Positions 32,335-40,906 are shown, counted from the stretch's first letter. The stretch: 64,000 bases of DNA from Hyalangium versicolor (GCF_020103695.1 NZ_JAHXBF010000015.1:295892-359891); one strand, 5' to 3'. Numbers and translations are program-made. The notes: a model not told the origin generated them from the sequence alone.

Positions 32335-34200
32335 ATGAAAAACCTGCCGATCTCACTTCTTGCCCTCTGCTTGACGCTTGCCGTCACTGGCTGCCACAGC
32401 TCTTCGTCTCCATCAGACGATTTCTCGATCCATGTCGTCCTCGCGGAGACCCGCATCTCCGCAGGGACGAAGACCACCGCGAAGGCCCAGCGGATCTATG
32501 ACGATGGCCGCGTCGTCGACCTCGACGCCTCCACTTCACAGCAGTGGACTTCGTCTGCTCCTCAAGTGGCCTCCATCCAACCGCAACCGGACGGCACTGT
32601 CGAAGTGACGGCTCTCAAGCCTGGTAGCGCCACCATCACAGTCAATGCGGACGGAGTCTCGGGCGAGGCAACCCTCGAGGTCACCGAAGCTCGCCTCCTC
32701 TCGCTGCAGGTGTCACCCACCAGTGCCTCCGTGCTTGCAGGCCTCACTCAGCAGTTCACCGCCCAGGGCACCTACGGCGACGGCACCACGAGCGACGTGA
32801 CGAACAGCGTGACGTGGACCTCGAGCAACACCGCCCTTGCCACCGTGAGCGACACGGGCCTGGCCACCGGCGTGGCCGCGGGTGGGCCCGTCACCCTCAC
32901 CGCTACCCTGGGTGGCGTGAGCGGCACGGCTCAACTCAGCGTCACTGCTCCCCCGCCCGTGCTCACCTCCATCAAGCTCACCCCCGCGACAGCTTCAGTT
33001 CTCCAGGGCTCGACACAGCAGTTCACCGCCCAGGGCACCTACGGCGACGGCTCCACGAGCGACGTGACGAACAGCGCGACGTGGACCTCGAGCAACACCG
33101 CCCTTGCCACCGTGAGCAGCACGGGCCTGGCCACCGGCATGGCCGGGGGTGGGCCCGTCACCCTCACCGCTACCCTGGGTGGCGTGAGCGGCACGGCTCA
33201 ACTCAGCGTCACTGGGTGGACGTCCGCAGGGTCCATGTCCACGGGCCGCTACAACCACACCGCCACGCTGCTCGCCTCGGGCAAGGTGCTCATCGCTGGG
33301 GGGCGCAATGGGACGACCACCCTGAGCAGTGCTGAGTTGTACGACCCAGCTACCAACTCTTGGTCTCAAGCCCATGCCATGTCCAAGGGCCGCTTCGCTC
33401 ACGCCTCCCTCTTGCTCGACGGTGGTTACGTGCTCGCCACTGGGGGCGTCGGCGCCCTCACCAGCGCGGAGATGTATGATCCGGCGAGCGACGCCTGGTA
33501 TGAGGTCAGCCCCATGAGCGGGGGCCGCTCCGGTCACACCGTGACGCTGCTTCCCTCGGGCCAGGTCCTCGTCACCGGCGGCACCGACGGCAACAACGCT
33601 CTAGCCACCGCGGAGGTGTTCGAGCCGCTCGCCAACCTCTGGACTCCGGCCGCCTCCATGAGCACCGCCCGCTTCAACCACACGGCCACGTTGCTCTCTT
33701 CGGGCAAGGTCCTCGTCACAGGGGGGTCCAATGGCTCCGGGAGCTTGAACAGCGCTGAGGTGTACGACCCGGCCACCAATTCGTGGGCTCCAGTTGCCAC
33801 CATGGTGACGCGCCATAGCCTTCACACCGCCACGCTGCTCTCCTCGGGGAAGGTGCTCATCTCAGGGGGGACATCGCTCAACGATGCCTCTTCCTCTGAG
33901 TTGTATGATCCAGGCACCAACGTCTGGTCCACGGCGGGCGCCATGGTCGAAGGCCGCTCCCGCCACACCGCCACGCGGCTCGATTCGGGCCAGGTGCTCG
34001 TCGCGGGGGGCGACGGCAGCAGCTATTACAACACCGCGGAGTTGTACAACCCAACCACCCCTTCCTGGTCCGCAACCGCCTCCATGGCCACGCCCCGTGG
34101 AGCTCACACCGCGACGCTGCTGACCTCAGGCAGGGTTCTCGTCGTGGGCGGCGAAGATGGCACCCGTTCCCTCGCCACGGCGGAGGCGTACGTGCCCTGA
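32335..34200 (+). CDS. Lipoprotein with BIG2-like and Kelch-repeat domains
   Basis: 621 residues. The start at 32335 (MKNLPISLLALCLTLAVTGC) yields a clean lipobox; an in-frame ATG at 32314 is possible. The mature protein has three bacterial Ig-like (BIG2) domains, about residues 28-120, 121-205 and 210-295. The second and third are almost identical (FTAQGTYGDGTTSDVTNSVT motif) through a recent 267-bp duplication. About six Kelch-type units of 47-49 residues follow (SMSTGRYNHTATLLASGKVL, IAGGRNGTTTLSSAELYDPA), forming a beta-propeller. This is a surface-attached binding or adhesion protein of a type abundant in myxobacteria; no catalytic motif is seen. A strong hairpin terminator follows. Confidence 0.88.
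   Translation: MKNLPISLLALCLTLAVTGCHSSSSPSDDFSIHVVLAETRISAGTKTTAKAQRIYDDGRVVDLDASTSQQWTSSAPQVASIQPQPDGTVEVTALKPGSATITVNADGVSGEATLEVTEARLLSLQVSPTSASVLAGLTQQFTAQGTYGDGTTSDVTNSVTWTSSNTALATVSDTGLATGVAAGGPVTLTATLGGVSGTAQLSVTAPPPVLTSIKLTPATASVLQGSTQQFTAQGTYGDGSTSDVTNSATWTSSNTALATVSSTGLATGMAGGGPVTLTATLGGVSGTAQLSVTGWTSAGSMSTGRYNHTATLLASGKVLIAGGRNGTTTLSSAELYDPATNSWSQAHAMSKGRFAHASLLLDGGYVLATGGVGALTSAEMYDPASDAWYEVSPMSGGRSGHTVTLLPSGQVLVTGGTDGNNALATAEVFEPLANLWTPAASMSTARFNHTATLLSSGKVLVTGGSNGSGSLNSAEVYDPATNSWAPVATMVTRHSLHTATLLSSGKVLISGGTSLNDASSSELYDPGTNVWSTAGAMVEGRSRHTATRLDSGQVLVAGGDGSSYYNTAELYNPTTPSWSATASMATPRGAHTATLLTSGRVLVVGGEDGTRSLATAEAYVP
32749..33213 (+). repeat. Tandem duplication within BIG2 domains (267-bp offset)
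   Basis: 32749-32946 and 33016-33213 are near-identical copies of about 198 bp, differing at roughly eight positions. They encode the second and third Ig-like domains of the surrounding lipoprotein. Confidence 0.85.
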
Positions 34201-34221
34201 GCGCACACCGCTAGGAAGCAC

Positions 34222-34251
34222 GGCCCCGCTCTGGGAGACCGGAGCGGGGCC
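34222..34251 (+). terminator. Probable terminator hairpin after the BIG2-Kelch gene
   Basis: GGCCCCGCTC (34222-34231) pairs perfectly with GAGCGGGGCC (34242-34251), a 10-bp GC-only-type stem with a 10-nt loop, 22 bp after the stop codon. No clear U-run follows, so efficiency is uncertain. Confidence 0.55.
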
Positions 34252-34280
34252 AGCCCCGTGTCACAGCCACGCACGCTTCC

Positions 34281-35831
34281 ATGCCCCGAGACATGATACA
34301 CTCCGTGCGAATGCGTCCCCCCGCGGTGGCAGCCCTGCTGTGTCTGCTCGTCTCGCCCGCCTGGGGCGCGGATGGGAAAGAGAAGAACCTCCTCCGCCAG
34401 CTCGACTCGCGCGAGGCGCTCCAGGACTCCCTGGAGTCCTTCTTCGACACCCGCTTCTGTGCCCCCGTCAAGCAGGGGCGCTTCGCGTGGCCCGAGGAGC
34501 TCGCCGCCCCCGGCATCCACCTGCCCACCGAGTCCTTCGTCTGGATCACCTCCTGCAGCATGCGCGCGCTGAGCTTCGAGCCCGGTCCCCAGGGCGCCTC
34601 CTTGCACCTGCTCTTCGAGTTGGAGGGCCTGGACCACGACGGGGCCCGCCACTCGATTCGCAGCGAGGCCGACGCCACCTTGAGCCGCCCCCGCCCGGAC
34701 GCCTGGCGGCTGGAGCAGCTGAGCCCCACCTCCCGGCAGGAGGCCATCCGCCCCGAGCCGCGCTTCATCGAGCAGGCCGAGGCCGCGGGGCTCGTGCTCC
34801 CTGCCGAGGCTGACGGCGAGGCAGCCGGCATGCAGGCCGCCATGAACAGCGGCGCGCTGGCCGTGCGCGACTTCGATGGAGACGGGCTGCCGGACGTGCT
34901 CTTCGCGGATCCCCGCGCGCTTTACCTGTTCCATGCCACGGCCCCGCTCCACTACACCCGCACGCGCCTGGACGTGGCCCCGCCCAAGGGCGCGTGGTTC
35001 TCCTCGCTCGCGGCGGGGGACTTCGACGCGGATGGAGATGCCGACGTCGTCATCACCACGCAAACCGCCTGGAACGCCGACTCGAAGCCGGTGGCCCTGC
35101 GCAATGACAAGGGGACCTTCACCGTCGTGGCCTCGAAGCTGCCGCCCGCAAACGCGCACACCTCGCTCGTCACGGACTTCGACGGGGACGGCAAGCTGGA
35201 CGTGGTGTTCCTGCACTACCCGATGAAGTTCGGCCCGGATGACTTCCTCAACGCCCGCGATGGCCGCCCGGCTCGCTTCTTCCGGGGCAAGGGGGACCTC
35301 ACCTTCCAGGAGCTCTCCCCTCCCAAGGCCGAGCAGCACCGGCGCTGGGGCCTCGCCGCCGTCGCCGCGGATCTGCTCGGCGAGGGAAGGCCGCAGGTCT
35401 ACGTGGCCAATGACTTCGGCGACAATGATCTCTGGCGCTTCGATGCCGACGGAACACCCCGCGACGTGACGGAGGCCCACGGGTTGAGGGACCCGGGCAA
35501 CGGGATGAGCGCGGACGTGGGCGACGTGAACGGAGATGGGCTCCTGGACCTCTACGTCGCCAACATGTTCTCCAAGGCCGGCACGCGAGTGCTGGCTGCC
35601 GCCTCCCAGGTGCGCCCCGAGCTGAAGTCCCGCCTGGACAAGTTCGCGGCCGGCAACACCCTCTACCTGGCGCGCGGAGATGGCACCTTCGAGGAGGTGG
35701 CACGGGCCCGGGGCGTCAACCGGGGCCTGTGGGCCTTCGGCTCCATCTTCCTCGACGCGGATGATGATGGGCGGTTGGATCTCTCGGTGGCCAACGGCTT
35801 CTACAGCGCCCCGAATCGAAAAGATCTTTGA
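34281..35831 (+). CDS. FG-GAP/CRTAC1-type secreted protein, part before an in-frame TGA
   Basis: 516 codons from ATG 34281; ATG 34311 gives a compact signal peptide (MRPPAVAALLCLLVSPAWGA) and may be the true start. Residues about 190-515 carry FG-GAP/VCBS-type units with calcium loops (VRDFDGDGLPDVLFA, DFDADGDADVVIT, DFDGDGKLDVVFL, DVNGDGLLDLYVA, DADDDGRLDLSVA) of the CRTAC1 kind. The frame ends at TGA 35829-35831 right after NGFYSAPNRKDL. In this family the sequence normally runs on, and here the same frame does continue after the TGA with SVYWRQVLALSMEG and the rest of the protein (next entry). The stop is therefore a nonsense mutation, a sequencing error, or a recoded codon. Confidence 0.8.
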   Translation: MPRDMIHSVRMRPPAVAALLCLLVSPAWGADGKEKNLLRQLDSREALQDSLESFFDTRFCAPVKQGRFAWPEELAAPGIHLPTESFVWITSCSMRALSFEPGPQGASLHLLFELEGLDHDGARHSIRSEADATLSRPRPDAWRLEQLSPTSRQEAIRPEPRFIEQAEAAGLVLPAEADGEAAGMQAAMNSGALAVRDFDGDGLPDVLFADPRALYLFHATAPLHYTRTRLDVAPPKGAWFSSLAAGDFDADGDADVVITTQTAWNADSKPVALRNDKGTFTVVASKLPPANAHTSLVTDFDGDGKLDVVFLHYPMKFGPDDFLNARDGRPARFFRGKGDLTFQELSPPKAEQHRRWGLAAVAADLLGEGRPQVYVANDFGDNDLWRFDADGTPRDVTEAHGLRDPGNGMSADVGDVNGDGLLDLYVANMFSKAGTRVLAAASQVRPELKSRLDKFAAGNTLYLARGDGTFEEVARARGVNRGLWAFGSIFLDADDDGRLDLSVANGFYSAPNRKDL

Positions 35832-35859
35832 AGTGTCTACTGGCGCCAGGTCCTGGCGC
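35829..35859 (+). other. In-frame TGA followed by a hairpin of SECIS-like layout
   Basis: After TGA (35829-35831) a 7-bp perfect stem GCGCCAG/CTGGCGC (35843-35849 and 35853-35859) closes a GTC loop, so the apex reads CAGGTCCTG. In the E. coli fdhF SECIS element the apical loop is GGUCU and begins about 18 nt after UGA; here GGTC begins 17 nt after TGA. The stem also encodes the conserved-looking WRQVLA residues, so the pairing could be chance. Confidence 0.4.
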
Positions 35860-35864
35860 TCTCA

Positions 35865-36872
35865 ATGGAAGGCAGATCGATCGGCCGCAACAACCCCGCG
35901 GCGGCGACGGCCCCGTACGCCATGGTTCAGTCCACCGGGCCCTCGCCGCTCAAGCGCGCCGGGCAGACGGGCTTCGAGCAGAGCTTCTCTGGCTGGGAGC
36001 CCAAGAAGCTGTGGATGCAGCGCCCGGATGGAACCTTCGAGGAGTGCGCGTATGCGGACGGCTTCGAGTCCCGCGCGGATGGCCGCGCCCTGGTGGCGCT
36101 GGACTTCGATGGAGACGGGGATCAGGAGCTGCTCCTGCTCAACCGCGCCAAGCCGCGCCTCCAGCTCTTCGTGAACGAGGGCGCCGTGGGCCACGCCCTG
36201 GAGCTGCGCCTGCGCGCCACCCGGGGAGACACCGAGGCGAGCACCGCCACCGTGCGCGTGCGCACGGCCTCGGGCACCCGGGCCTTCCCCGTACTGCTGA
36301 CGCGCGGCTACGTGAGCTCGGTGGAGCCGGCCGTGCACGTGGGGCTCGGCACTGCGGAGCAGGCGGAGGTGGAAGTCACCTGGCGTCCCGGGGTGACGGA
36401 GTCGTTCGGCACGCTCCAGGCCGGCCGCCGGTGGGTGCTGAACGAGGGAGGAGCGAAGGACTCCACCGCCTTTGCGGCCCGAGCGCCCCGCGCGAGCACC
36501 GCGAGGCTGCCGCTGCGCCTCGAGCAGGTGGGCGAAGTGAAGGCGGGGCGGCCCACGGCGGTGCAGCTCTTTGCATCCTGGTGCAAGCCCTGCCTCAAGG
36601 AGGTGCCCGTGCTGTCCAAGCTCGCCCAGGAGGGCCGGTGGCAGGTGCTCGGCCTGGCGGCCCACCCCGCCGAGCAGGTCCAGGCCGAAGCCTCGAAGAT
36701 GGGCATCCTCTACCCCGTGGCGCCGCTGGCACCCGAGGTGGCCGAACCGCTCTCTCCGGGCGGCCAGCTCGCCCTGCCCACGGTGCTGCTCTACGACGCG
36801 TCAGGGCGGCTGGCTCGCGTCGTGCGCGGCGGTGACTCGCTGGAGGCGGCGCTCGCGGAGGTCGCTCCCTAG
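35865..36872 (+). CDS. C-terminal part of the FG-GAP/CRTAC1 gene with thioredoxin-like domain
   Basis: This frame is in phase with the preceding CDS; the continuous reading frame resumes immediately after the TGA at 35829 and an ATG occurs at 35865 (MEGRSIGRNNPAAATAPYAM). It has a last FG-GAP unit (ALDFDGDGDQELLLL), an ASPIC/UnbV-like segment (VNEGAVGHALELRLRATRGD, TASGTRAFPVLLTRGYVSSV), and, from about residue 225, a thioredoxin-like domain with PTAVQLFASWCKPCLKEVP, a WCxPC active site. No signal peptide or ribosome binding site supports independent translation, so on its own it would lack export. With the upstream part it forms one exported protein of about 863 residues. The thioredoxin fusion suggests periplasmic redox activity. 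Its stop lies 4 nt from the stop of the convergent GFA gene. Confidence 0.75.
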   Translation: MEGRSIGRNNPAAATAPYAMVQSTGPSPLKRAGQTGFEQSFSGWEPKKLWMQRPDGTFEECAYADGFESRADGRALVALDFDGDGDQELLLLNRAKPRLQLFVNEGAVGHALELRLRATRGDTEASTATVRVRTASGTRAFPVLLTRGYVSSVEPAVHVGLGTAEQAEVEVTWRPGVTESFGTLQAGRRWVLNEGGAKDSTAFAARAPRASTARLPLRLEQVGEVKAGRPTAVQLFASWCKPCLKEVPVLSKLAQEGRWQVLGLAAHPAEQVQAEASKMGILYPVAPLAPEVAEPLSPGGQLALPTVLLYDASGRLARVVRGGDSLEAALAEVAP

Positions 36873-36876
36873 GAAC

Positions 36877-37275
36877 CTAATCCATGTGTTCCAGCTCGAT
36901 GCCCGTGGGCAGCGCCCAGGCATGGCGCCTGGCCTCGTAGACGGAGACCTTCGGCGCCGGGAAGCTGGGATCGGCGAAGGCCCCGACGGCCACGGCGACA
37001 AAGTCCGGCAGGGCGTTCAAGTCCCAATACACGGTCGAGCCACACGCCGGGCAGAAGTAAGAGGTGACGGAATTGCCACTGTCCGCCACCCGCGTGAACG
37101 CAGTGGAGCGCCCTTCCATGGAGACGTCCTGGCGACGAAACCGCGCTTGGACGCCGAAAACGCTTCCGGTCCGCCGCTGGCACGCGAGGCAGTGGCACAT
37201 GGACAGCCGGACGGGCTCGCCCGTGCACACCACCTGCAACTGTCCGCAACTGCAGGCTGCTCGACGCATGGTCAT
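36877..37275 (-). CDS. GFA (CENP-V/GFA domain) zinc protein
   Basis: 132 residues from ATG 37275, which has GGAGGAGAGGGG upstream (ATG 37269 is a close alternative). The fold is marked by zinc-binding cysteines: ACSCGQLQVVC, MCHCLACQRRTGS and YFCPACGSTVYW, exactly the spacing of the glutathione-dependent formaldehyde-activating enzyme family. Some members catalyse adduct formation between glutathione and formaldehyde, but many have unknown carbon-sulphur lyase-type roles. It is cytoplasmic, lies 4 bp from the end of the convergent FG-GAP/thioredoxin gene, and lies 43 bp beyond the 3' end of the metallophosphoesterase gene on the same strand... the two read in the same direction with the phosphoesterase upstream. 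Co-transcription with it is possible. Confidence 0.9.
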   Translation of the reverse strand: MTMRRAACSCGQLQVVCTGEPVRLSMCHCLACQRRTGSVFGVQARFRRQDVSMEGRSTAFTRVADSGNSVTSYFCPACGSTVYWDLNALPDFVAVAVGAFADPSFPAPKVSVYEARRHAWALPTGIELEHMD

Positions 37276-37318
37276 GTCCCCTCTCCTCCCTGACAACGGC
37301 CCGCCACGTCAACCCCGG

Positions 37319-38248
37319 TCACTTGCGCAGCGGAAGGCCAGCAGAGACCGTCTCCAGCCGCAAGTGTCCGTCCTTGAGCTCCACCACGGCATGGCCATCC
37401 GGAGCGTCCGGGAGGTTGACGTGGAAGGTGCCGCGGTACCAGCGAGCCGGCCCTTCGCCAGACGGGGGCGCCGGAAGCCGTGCCCGAAGCTCCTCGGGAA
37501 GCGCGGCCACAGCCGCCGCAAGGCGCGCCTCGGCCTCAGCCGGCTCGCGTACCGCGAAGTCATCCCACACGCACCCGTAGGGCGAACCCATGTGCCCCGA
37601 GACCGTGAGATCCACATCCAGGGCCTGGGCCAGGAGCCCCACCAGCGGCACCTTGCCCGGACTCACGTGCGTCACCAGCACGCGGATCTCCCCTTCCACC
37701 CGGGGCTTCGCGGAGTCGAGCAGCGCGGAGATCTCCCGAGCCGTCGCGCGGATCTTCCCGCGTCCCCCATCGAGAGGCGCGTCTTCGCCCAGGAGCTCGG
37801 GCAGGAGGTTTCCCCCGAGGCCAAAGAATCGGAACGGCCGGCACTCGGCCGTCCCCAGCAGCGTCAGGTTGGGAATGTGCCGGCGCCCCGCCAGCAGCTC
37901 GGCGACGACAGCTCCGTCCTCGTGATTCCCCCAGACCGCGAACGTGGGCAGCGAGAATCCTCGGCCCGCATGCAACCATCCGCCCAGATCGGACAGGGGG
38001 AGCTCCGTGCGGATGAAGGCACGGAGGGCGTCGCCCTTCAGCTTCTTGGCCTTCTGCTTCGTCTCCGCGGGCAGCTTCGAGTGAACCACTCGAAGGAAGA
38101 GCTCGCGCGACTCGATGCGGTCGACGCTCTCCTGGTCGTAGAAGCCGAAGTCTCCCGCGTGCAAGACTGCGTCGGCCCGGGACTCCTTCGCGAGCCGTTC
38201 GATGATGTCCAGGTGACCATGGGTGTCGGAAATAAGGAGCAGGCGCAT
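37319..38248 (-). CDS. Calcineurin-like metallophosphoesterase
   Basis: 309 residues from ATG 38248 (MRLLLISDTHGHLDIIERLA); the frame is open 22 codons further without a better start. All five metal-binding motifs of the superfamily are seen: SDTHGH, LHAGDFGFYD, VWGNHED, VTHVSPG and VSGHMGSPYG. The protein is cytoplasmic and likely hydrolyses phosphodiesters or phosphomonoesters using two metal ions; the substrate is unknown. The start lies only 26 bp from the GTG start of the divergent TPR-like gene at 38275, so their promoters must overlap each other's coding regions. The GFA gene follows 43 bp downstream. Confidence 0.92.
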   Translation of the reverse strand: MRLLLISDTHGHLDIIERLAKESRADAVLHAGDFGFYDQESVDRIESRELFLRVVHSKLPAETKQKAKKLKGDALRAFIRTELPLSDLGGWLHAGRGFSLPTFAVWGNHEDGAVVAELLAGRRHIPNLTLLGTAECRPFRFFGLGGNLLPELLGEDAPLDGGRGKIRATAREISALLDSAKPRVEGEIRVLVTHVSPGKVPLVGLLAQALDVDLTVSGHMGSPYGCVWDDFAVREPAEAEARLAAAVAALPEELRARLPAPPSGEGPARWYRGTFHVNLPDAPDGHAVVELKDGHLRLETVSAGLPLRK

Positions 38249-38274
38249 GATGTGCGTCCTTTCGAGGAGGCGGC

Positions 38275-39363
38275 GTGGCTCGCCGTGGCAGAAACGCTGA
38301 CGACACCATGGCACCCAGGCTGCCGCGCCGGAACGGACAGAAAACCGGACAGCGCTTGGAGGAGGCCCAGGCCCCCATTGGCTACACGTGGGCCGACTAT
38401 GTGGAAGCCCTGGTTGCGGAGCACGGGACCCTCGCCGCGCTCGCGTGGAAGCTCGTCGAGCGGGGCCTGGCTGAAGACACCACCTCCGTGGAGCGGGCCA
38501 TCCGTCGTCTCCGAGGACGGGGCCAGCGGGACGGAGGCCTCATCGGCCAGCGGCTCCTGAGAGTCTTCGGGGTGCCCGCGACGGTCGAAGCCCAGGCCCG
38601 ATGGATGGGGACGTACCACAGCCCTTTCGGAGACCTGCCCGTCCAACTCTGCGTTGACCAGCTTCGCCTGTGGGATCGGCCACCGCTCTCCGAGTCGAGG
38701 GCCCGGGTGTGGATCCTCCTGGGCCTGGCGGGCGTGGCGCTGCGCCGACGGGCCTTCGACGATGCAAAGACCCTCCTCGAGGGGGCTGCGGCGCTCGTGG
38801 ACTCGCCCGCGGCCCGGATCGAGCACCACCTGGCGACGAGCTACCTCCTGAGCCGGCTCGACGCGGACGTGGCGCGAGCGGAGGCTGCCGCGCGCCCACA
38901 CCTGGAGAGCGCCCGGAACATCCTGGACGCGGCCCGGGTGGAACTGCCCCCTGCGGACGCGGCCTGCTTCCAGGCGCGGCTGGTCGATCACCAGGCCTTT
39001 GACGCCAACCGGCGGGGTGACGCGGCTGGAGCGCTCGCGCTGTATCGCTCCCTGCCGACCGAGGACGTGCACCCCTTCGCCAGCTATCGCCGGGACGCAG
39101 GGCTGGCGTTCGGCCTCCACCGCCAGGGTGCCCGCGAGGAGGCGCTCGAGCTGGCACGTCGAGCCTGTGAACACGCGGGCGATGGGGGGTATGTGCGCTT
39201 ACGGGTGATGGGATTGCTCATCGTCGCGCGCATCCAGGGGGCACCGGACAACGCGGGCACGCTGGCCCGAGCCTCAGCCATCGCGAAGCGGCTCGAGGAC
39301 TCCGAGCTGTTGCTCCGGGTAGAGCGAGCACAAGAGCGCTCGTCGAAGCACCGGGGCGGATAG
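38275..39363 (+). CDS. Hypothetical TPR-like protein
   Basis: 362 residues. GTG 38275 is preceded by GAGGAGG at 38264-38270, a strong ribosome binding site; ATG 38308 is an alternative. The N-terminal 100 residues are basic and could form a helix-turn-helix (YVEALVAEHGTLAALAWKLV, VERAIRRLRGRGQRDGGLIG). The rest is helical with TPR-like pairs (LLGLAGVALRRRAFDDAKTL, LEGAAALVDSPAARIEHHLA, AGLAFGLHRQGAREEALELA). This layout, a putative DNA-binding head and a TPR body, recurs in myxobacterial proteins of unknown role. No signal peptide. It is divergent from the phosphoesterase gene. Confidence 0.72.
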   Translation: MARRGRNADDTMAPRLPRRNGQKTGQRLEEAQAPIGYTWADYVEALVAEHGTLAALAWKLVERGLAEDTTSVERAIRRLRGRGQRDGGLIGQRLLRVFGVPATVEAQARWMGTYHSPFGDLPVQLCVDQLRLWDRPPLSESRARVWILLGLAGVALRRRAFDDAKTLLEGAAALVDSPAARIEHHLATSYLLSRLDADVARAEAAARPHLESARNILDAARVELPPADAACFQARLVDHQAFDANRRGDAAGALALYRSLPTEDVHPFASYRRDAGLAFGLHRQGAREEALELARRACEHAGDGGYVRLRVMGLLIVARIQGAPDNAGTLARASAIAKRLEDSELLLRVERAQERSSKHRGG

Positions 39364-39433
39364 TCCAGGGCAGATCCACTACACTCGAGGCTCTTCCAGA
39401 GGTGGGACAGCCGAGGCCCGGCAGGACACACGC

Positions 39434-40240
39434 ATGGAACTGAAGCGCTCACAGGTGGAGCAGTATGAACAGCAGGGCTATCTCTTCCTCGAGCGCGTCT
39501 TCTCCGCTCGGGAAGTGGCAGCCCTGGACGCGATCATCCCAGAGCTGCTCGCCGTGAAGAACTTCTCCGGCCTGCGGCGCTGCGATGTCACCGGTCAGGT
39601 GCGTCACATCCACGGCACGCACCTCTACAACGAGCAGATCCGCAAGCTGGCTCGGCATCCGCGCCTTCTCCAGCCCTCGGAACAGCTCCTGGGCGGCAAG
39701 GTGTACGTGCACCAGTCCCGGCTCGTTCCGAAGCTCGGCCTGGCGGGACCGGCTCGCGGCTTCCCGTGGCACCAGGACTTTCCCACCTGGCACGTGCGCG
39801 ACGGCATGCCTGGGCCCCGCGCCGTGGTGGTGGCGGTGTTCGTCGACGAGGTGACGGCCTTCAACGGCCCCATCCTCTTCATCCCGCGCTCCCATCACCT
39901 GGGGATGATGACCACAGACGACGGACCGGTGATGGAGGGCTACAAGCAGCTCAACGTGAGCGACGAGCAGGTGACGCAGCTCTTCAAGGCGGAGGGAATG
40001 GTCGCGCAGTTGGGCGCTCCGGGCTCGGTGCTGTTCATGCACAGCAACCTGGTCCATGCCTCCTCGGAGAACATCTCTCCGCTGCGCCGGGCGATGCACC
40101 AGCTCGTCTACAACTCCGTGGAGAACATGTGCACCAACCCGGTGCGCCCCGAGGAGGACGCGGCCCGGGACGGCACTCCGCTCGAGGCGCTCTCGGGGGA
40201 CTGTCTGCTGGAGGGGAACCGTCCTCGTCCGGAGGCATAG
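39434..40240 (+). CDS. Phytanoyl-CoA dioxygenase (PhyH)-family 2OG-Fe(II) oxygenase
   Basis: 268 residues from ATG 39434, with AGGA about 8 nt upstream. The double-stranded beta-helix of PhyH/EctD-type oxygenases is marked by GYLFLERVFSAREVAALDAI at the N-terminus, the iron ligands His and Asp in FPWHQDFPTWH, the distal His in MHSNLVHASSENISP and the 2-oxoglutarate-binding Arg in LRRAMHQLVYNS. IPRSHHLG is also typical of ectoine- or amino-acid-hydroxylating members. The reaction is hydroxylation using 2-oxoglutarate and O2; the substrate is unknown. It is the first gene of a tight three-gene operon with a second 2OG oxygenase (15 nt gap) and a SRPBCC protein, suggesting a small tailoring pathway. 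Confidence 0.93.
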   Translation: MELKRSQVEQYEQQGYLFLERVFSAREVAALDAIIPELLAVKNFSGLRRCDVTGQVRHIHGTHLYNEQIRKLARHPRLLQPSEQLLGGKVYVHQSRLVPKLGLAGPARGFPWHQDFPTWHVRDGMPGPRAVVVAVFVDEVTAFNGPILFIPRSHHLGMMTTDDGPVMEGYKQLNVSDEQVTQLFKAEGMVAQLGAPGSVLFMHSNLVHASSENISPLRRAMHQLVYNSVENMCTNPVRPEEDAARDGTPLEALSGDCLLEGNRPRPEA

Positions 40241-40255
40241 TAAAGTCCCGGGGCC

Positions 40256-40906
40256 ATGAGCTTTCAGCTTCCCTGGGACGGGGCCTTCCGGCTCCAGCAG
40301 TTCGTCCACCGCACCTCCGAAGCCTTCCCGGCGGCCACGGTCGAGTCCATCCGCCAGGCGATCCTCACGTCCCCGCTGCTGGACGAGAACCACCTGACGG
40401 ATCAGTTCGTGGGGAGCTACGGCTTCTCGATCTCGTTCTGGCGAGAGTCGTTGCCGGAGGTGAAGGAGCGCTTCCCCGCGTTCGTCCCCTTCCTGGACAC
40501 GGCACTGCTGACGAGCTGCAACGTGTTCCTGCTCAACCCGCTGTTGATCCAGAACGGGCGCGGGGTGAGTACCCACCTGGATCGAAGCCTGATCTTCTAC
40601 GACGGCCGGATTGGCGGGCCTGTGGCGGTGAGCGTGCTCTACGTGCAGGTGCCGCAGCCGCTCGCGGGAGGAGAGCTGCGGCTGTACCACCGAGGCCGCC
40701 AGGTGGAGGCACTCTCGCCGATGCAGGGCTCGTTGGTGATGTTCCGAGGAGATCTGGTGCACGAAGTCGTCTCTGTCTCGGCCGGCGCTCCAGCGCTGTC
40801 GGCCGCGCGCATCAGCCTGGTGGTGGAGCAGTACCGCGTGCCGGAGAGTCTCCGGACGGCGGTGCCTCGCATCGAGCTTCGGGCGCGCGGAGGGGTGCTG
40901 GAATGA
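40256..40906 (+). CDS. 2OG-Fe(II) oxygenase
   Basis: 216 residues from ATG 40256 (MSFQLPWDGAFRLQQFVHRT). The prolyl-hydroxylase-type core shows the HxD pair in VSTHLDRSLIFYDG, then LYVQVPQPLAGGELRLYHRG, the distal His in FRGDLVHEVVSVSAGAP and the Arg in ARISLVVEQYRVPE that binds 2-oxoglutarate. It is therefore a non-haem iron hydroxylase-like enzyme, cytoplasmic, substrate unknown. It lies 15 nt after the PhyH-family gene and its stop overlaps the next gene's start (ATGA), so all three are probably made from one mRNA. Two unrelated-branch 2OG oxygenases side by side are unusual. Confidence 0.9.
   Translation: MSFQLPWDGAFRLQQFVHRTSEAFPAATVESIRQAILTSPLLDENHLTDQFVGSYGFSISFWRESLPEVKERFPAFVPFLDTALLTSCNVFLLNPLLIQNGRGVSTHLDRSLIFYDGRIGGPVAVSVLYVQVPQPLAGGELRLYHRGRQVEALSPMQGSLVMFRGDLVHEVVSVSAGAPALSAARISLVVEQYRVPESLRTAVPRIELRARGGVLE

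Noticed and set aside
34104..35480. 458-codon minus-strand frame opposite the FG-GAP gene
   Set aside because: It overlaps two well-supported plus-strand genes and a terminator hairpin and lacks domains.
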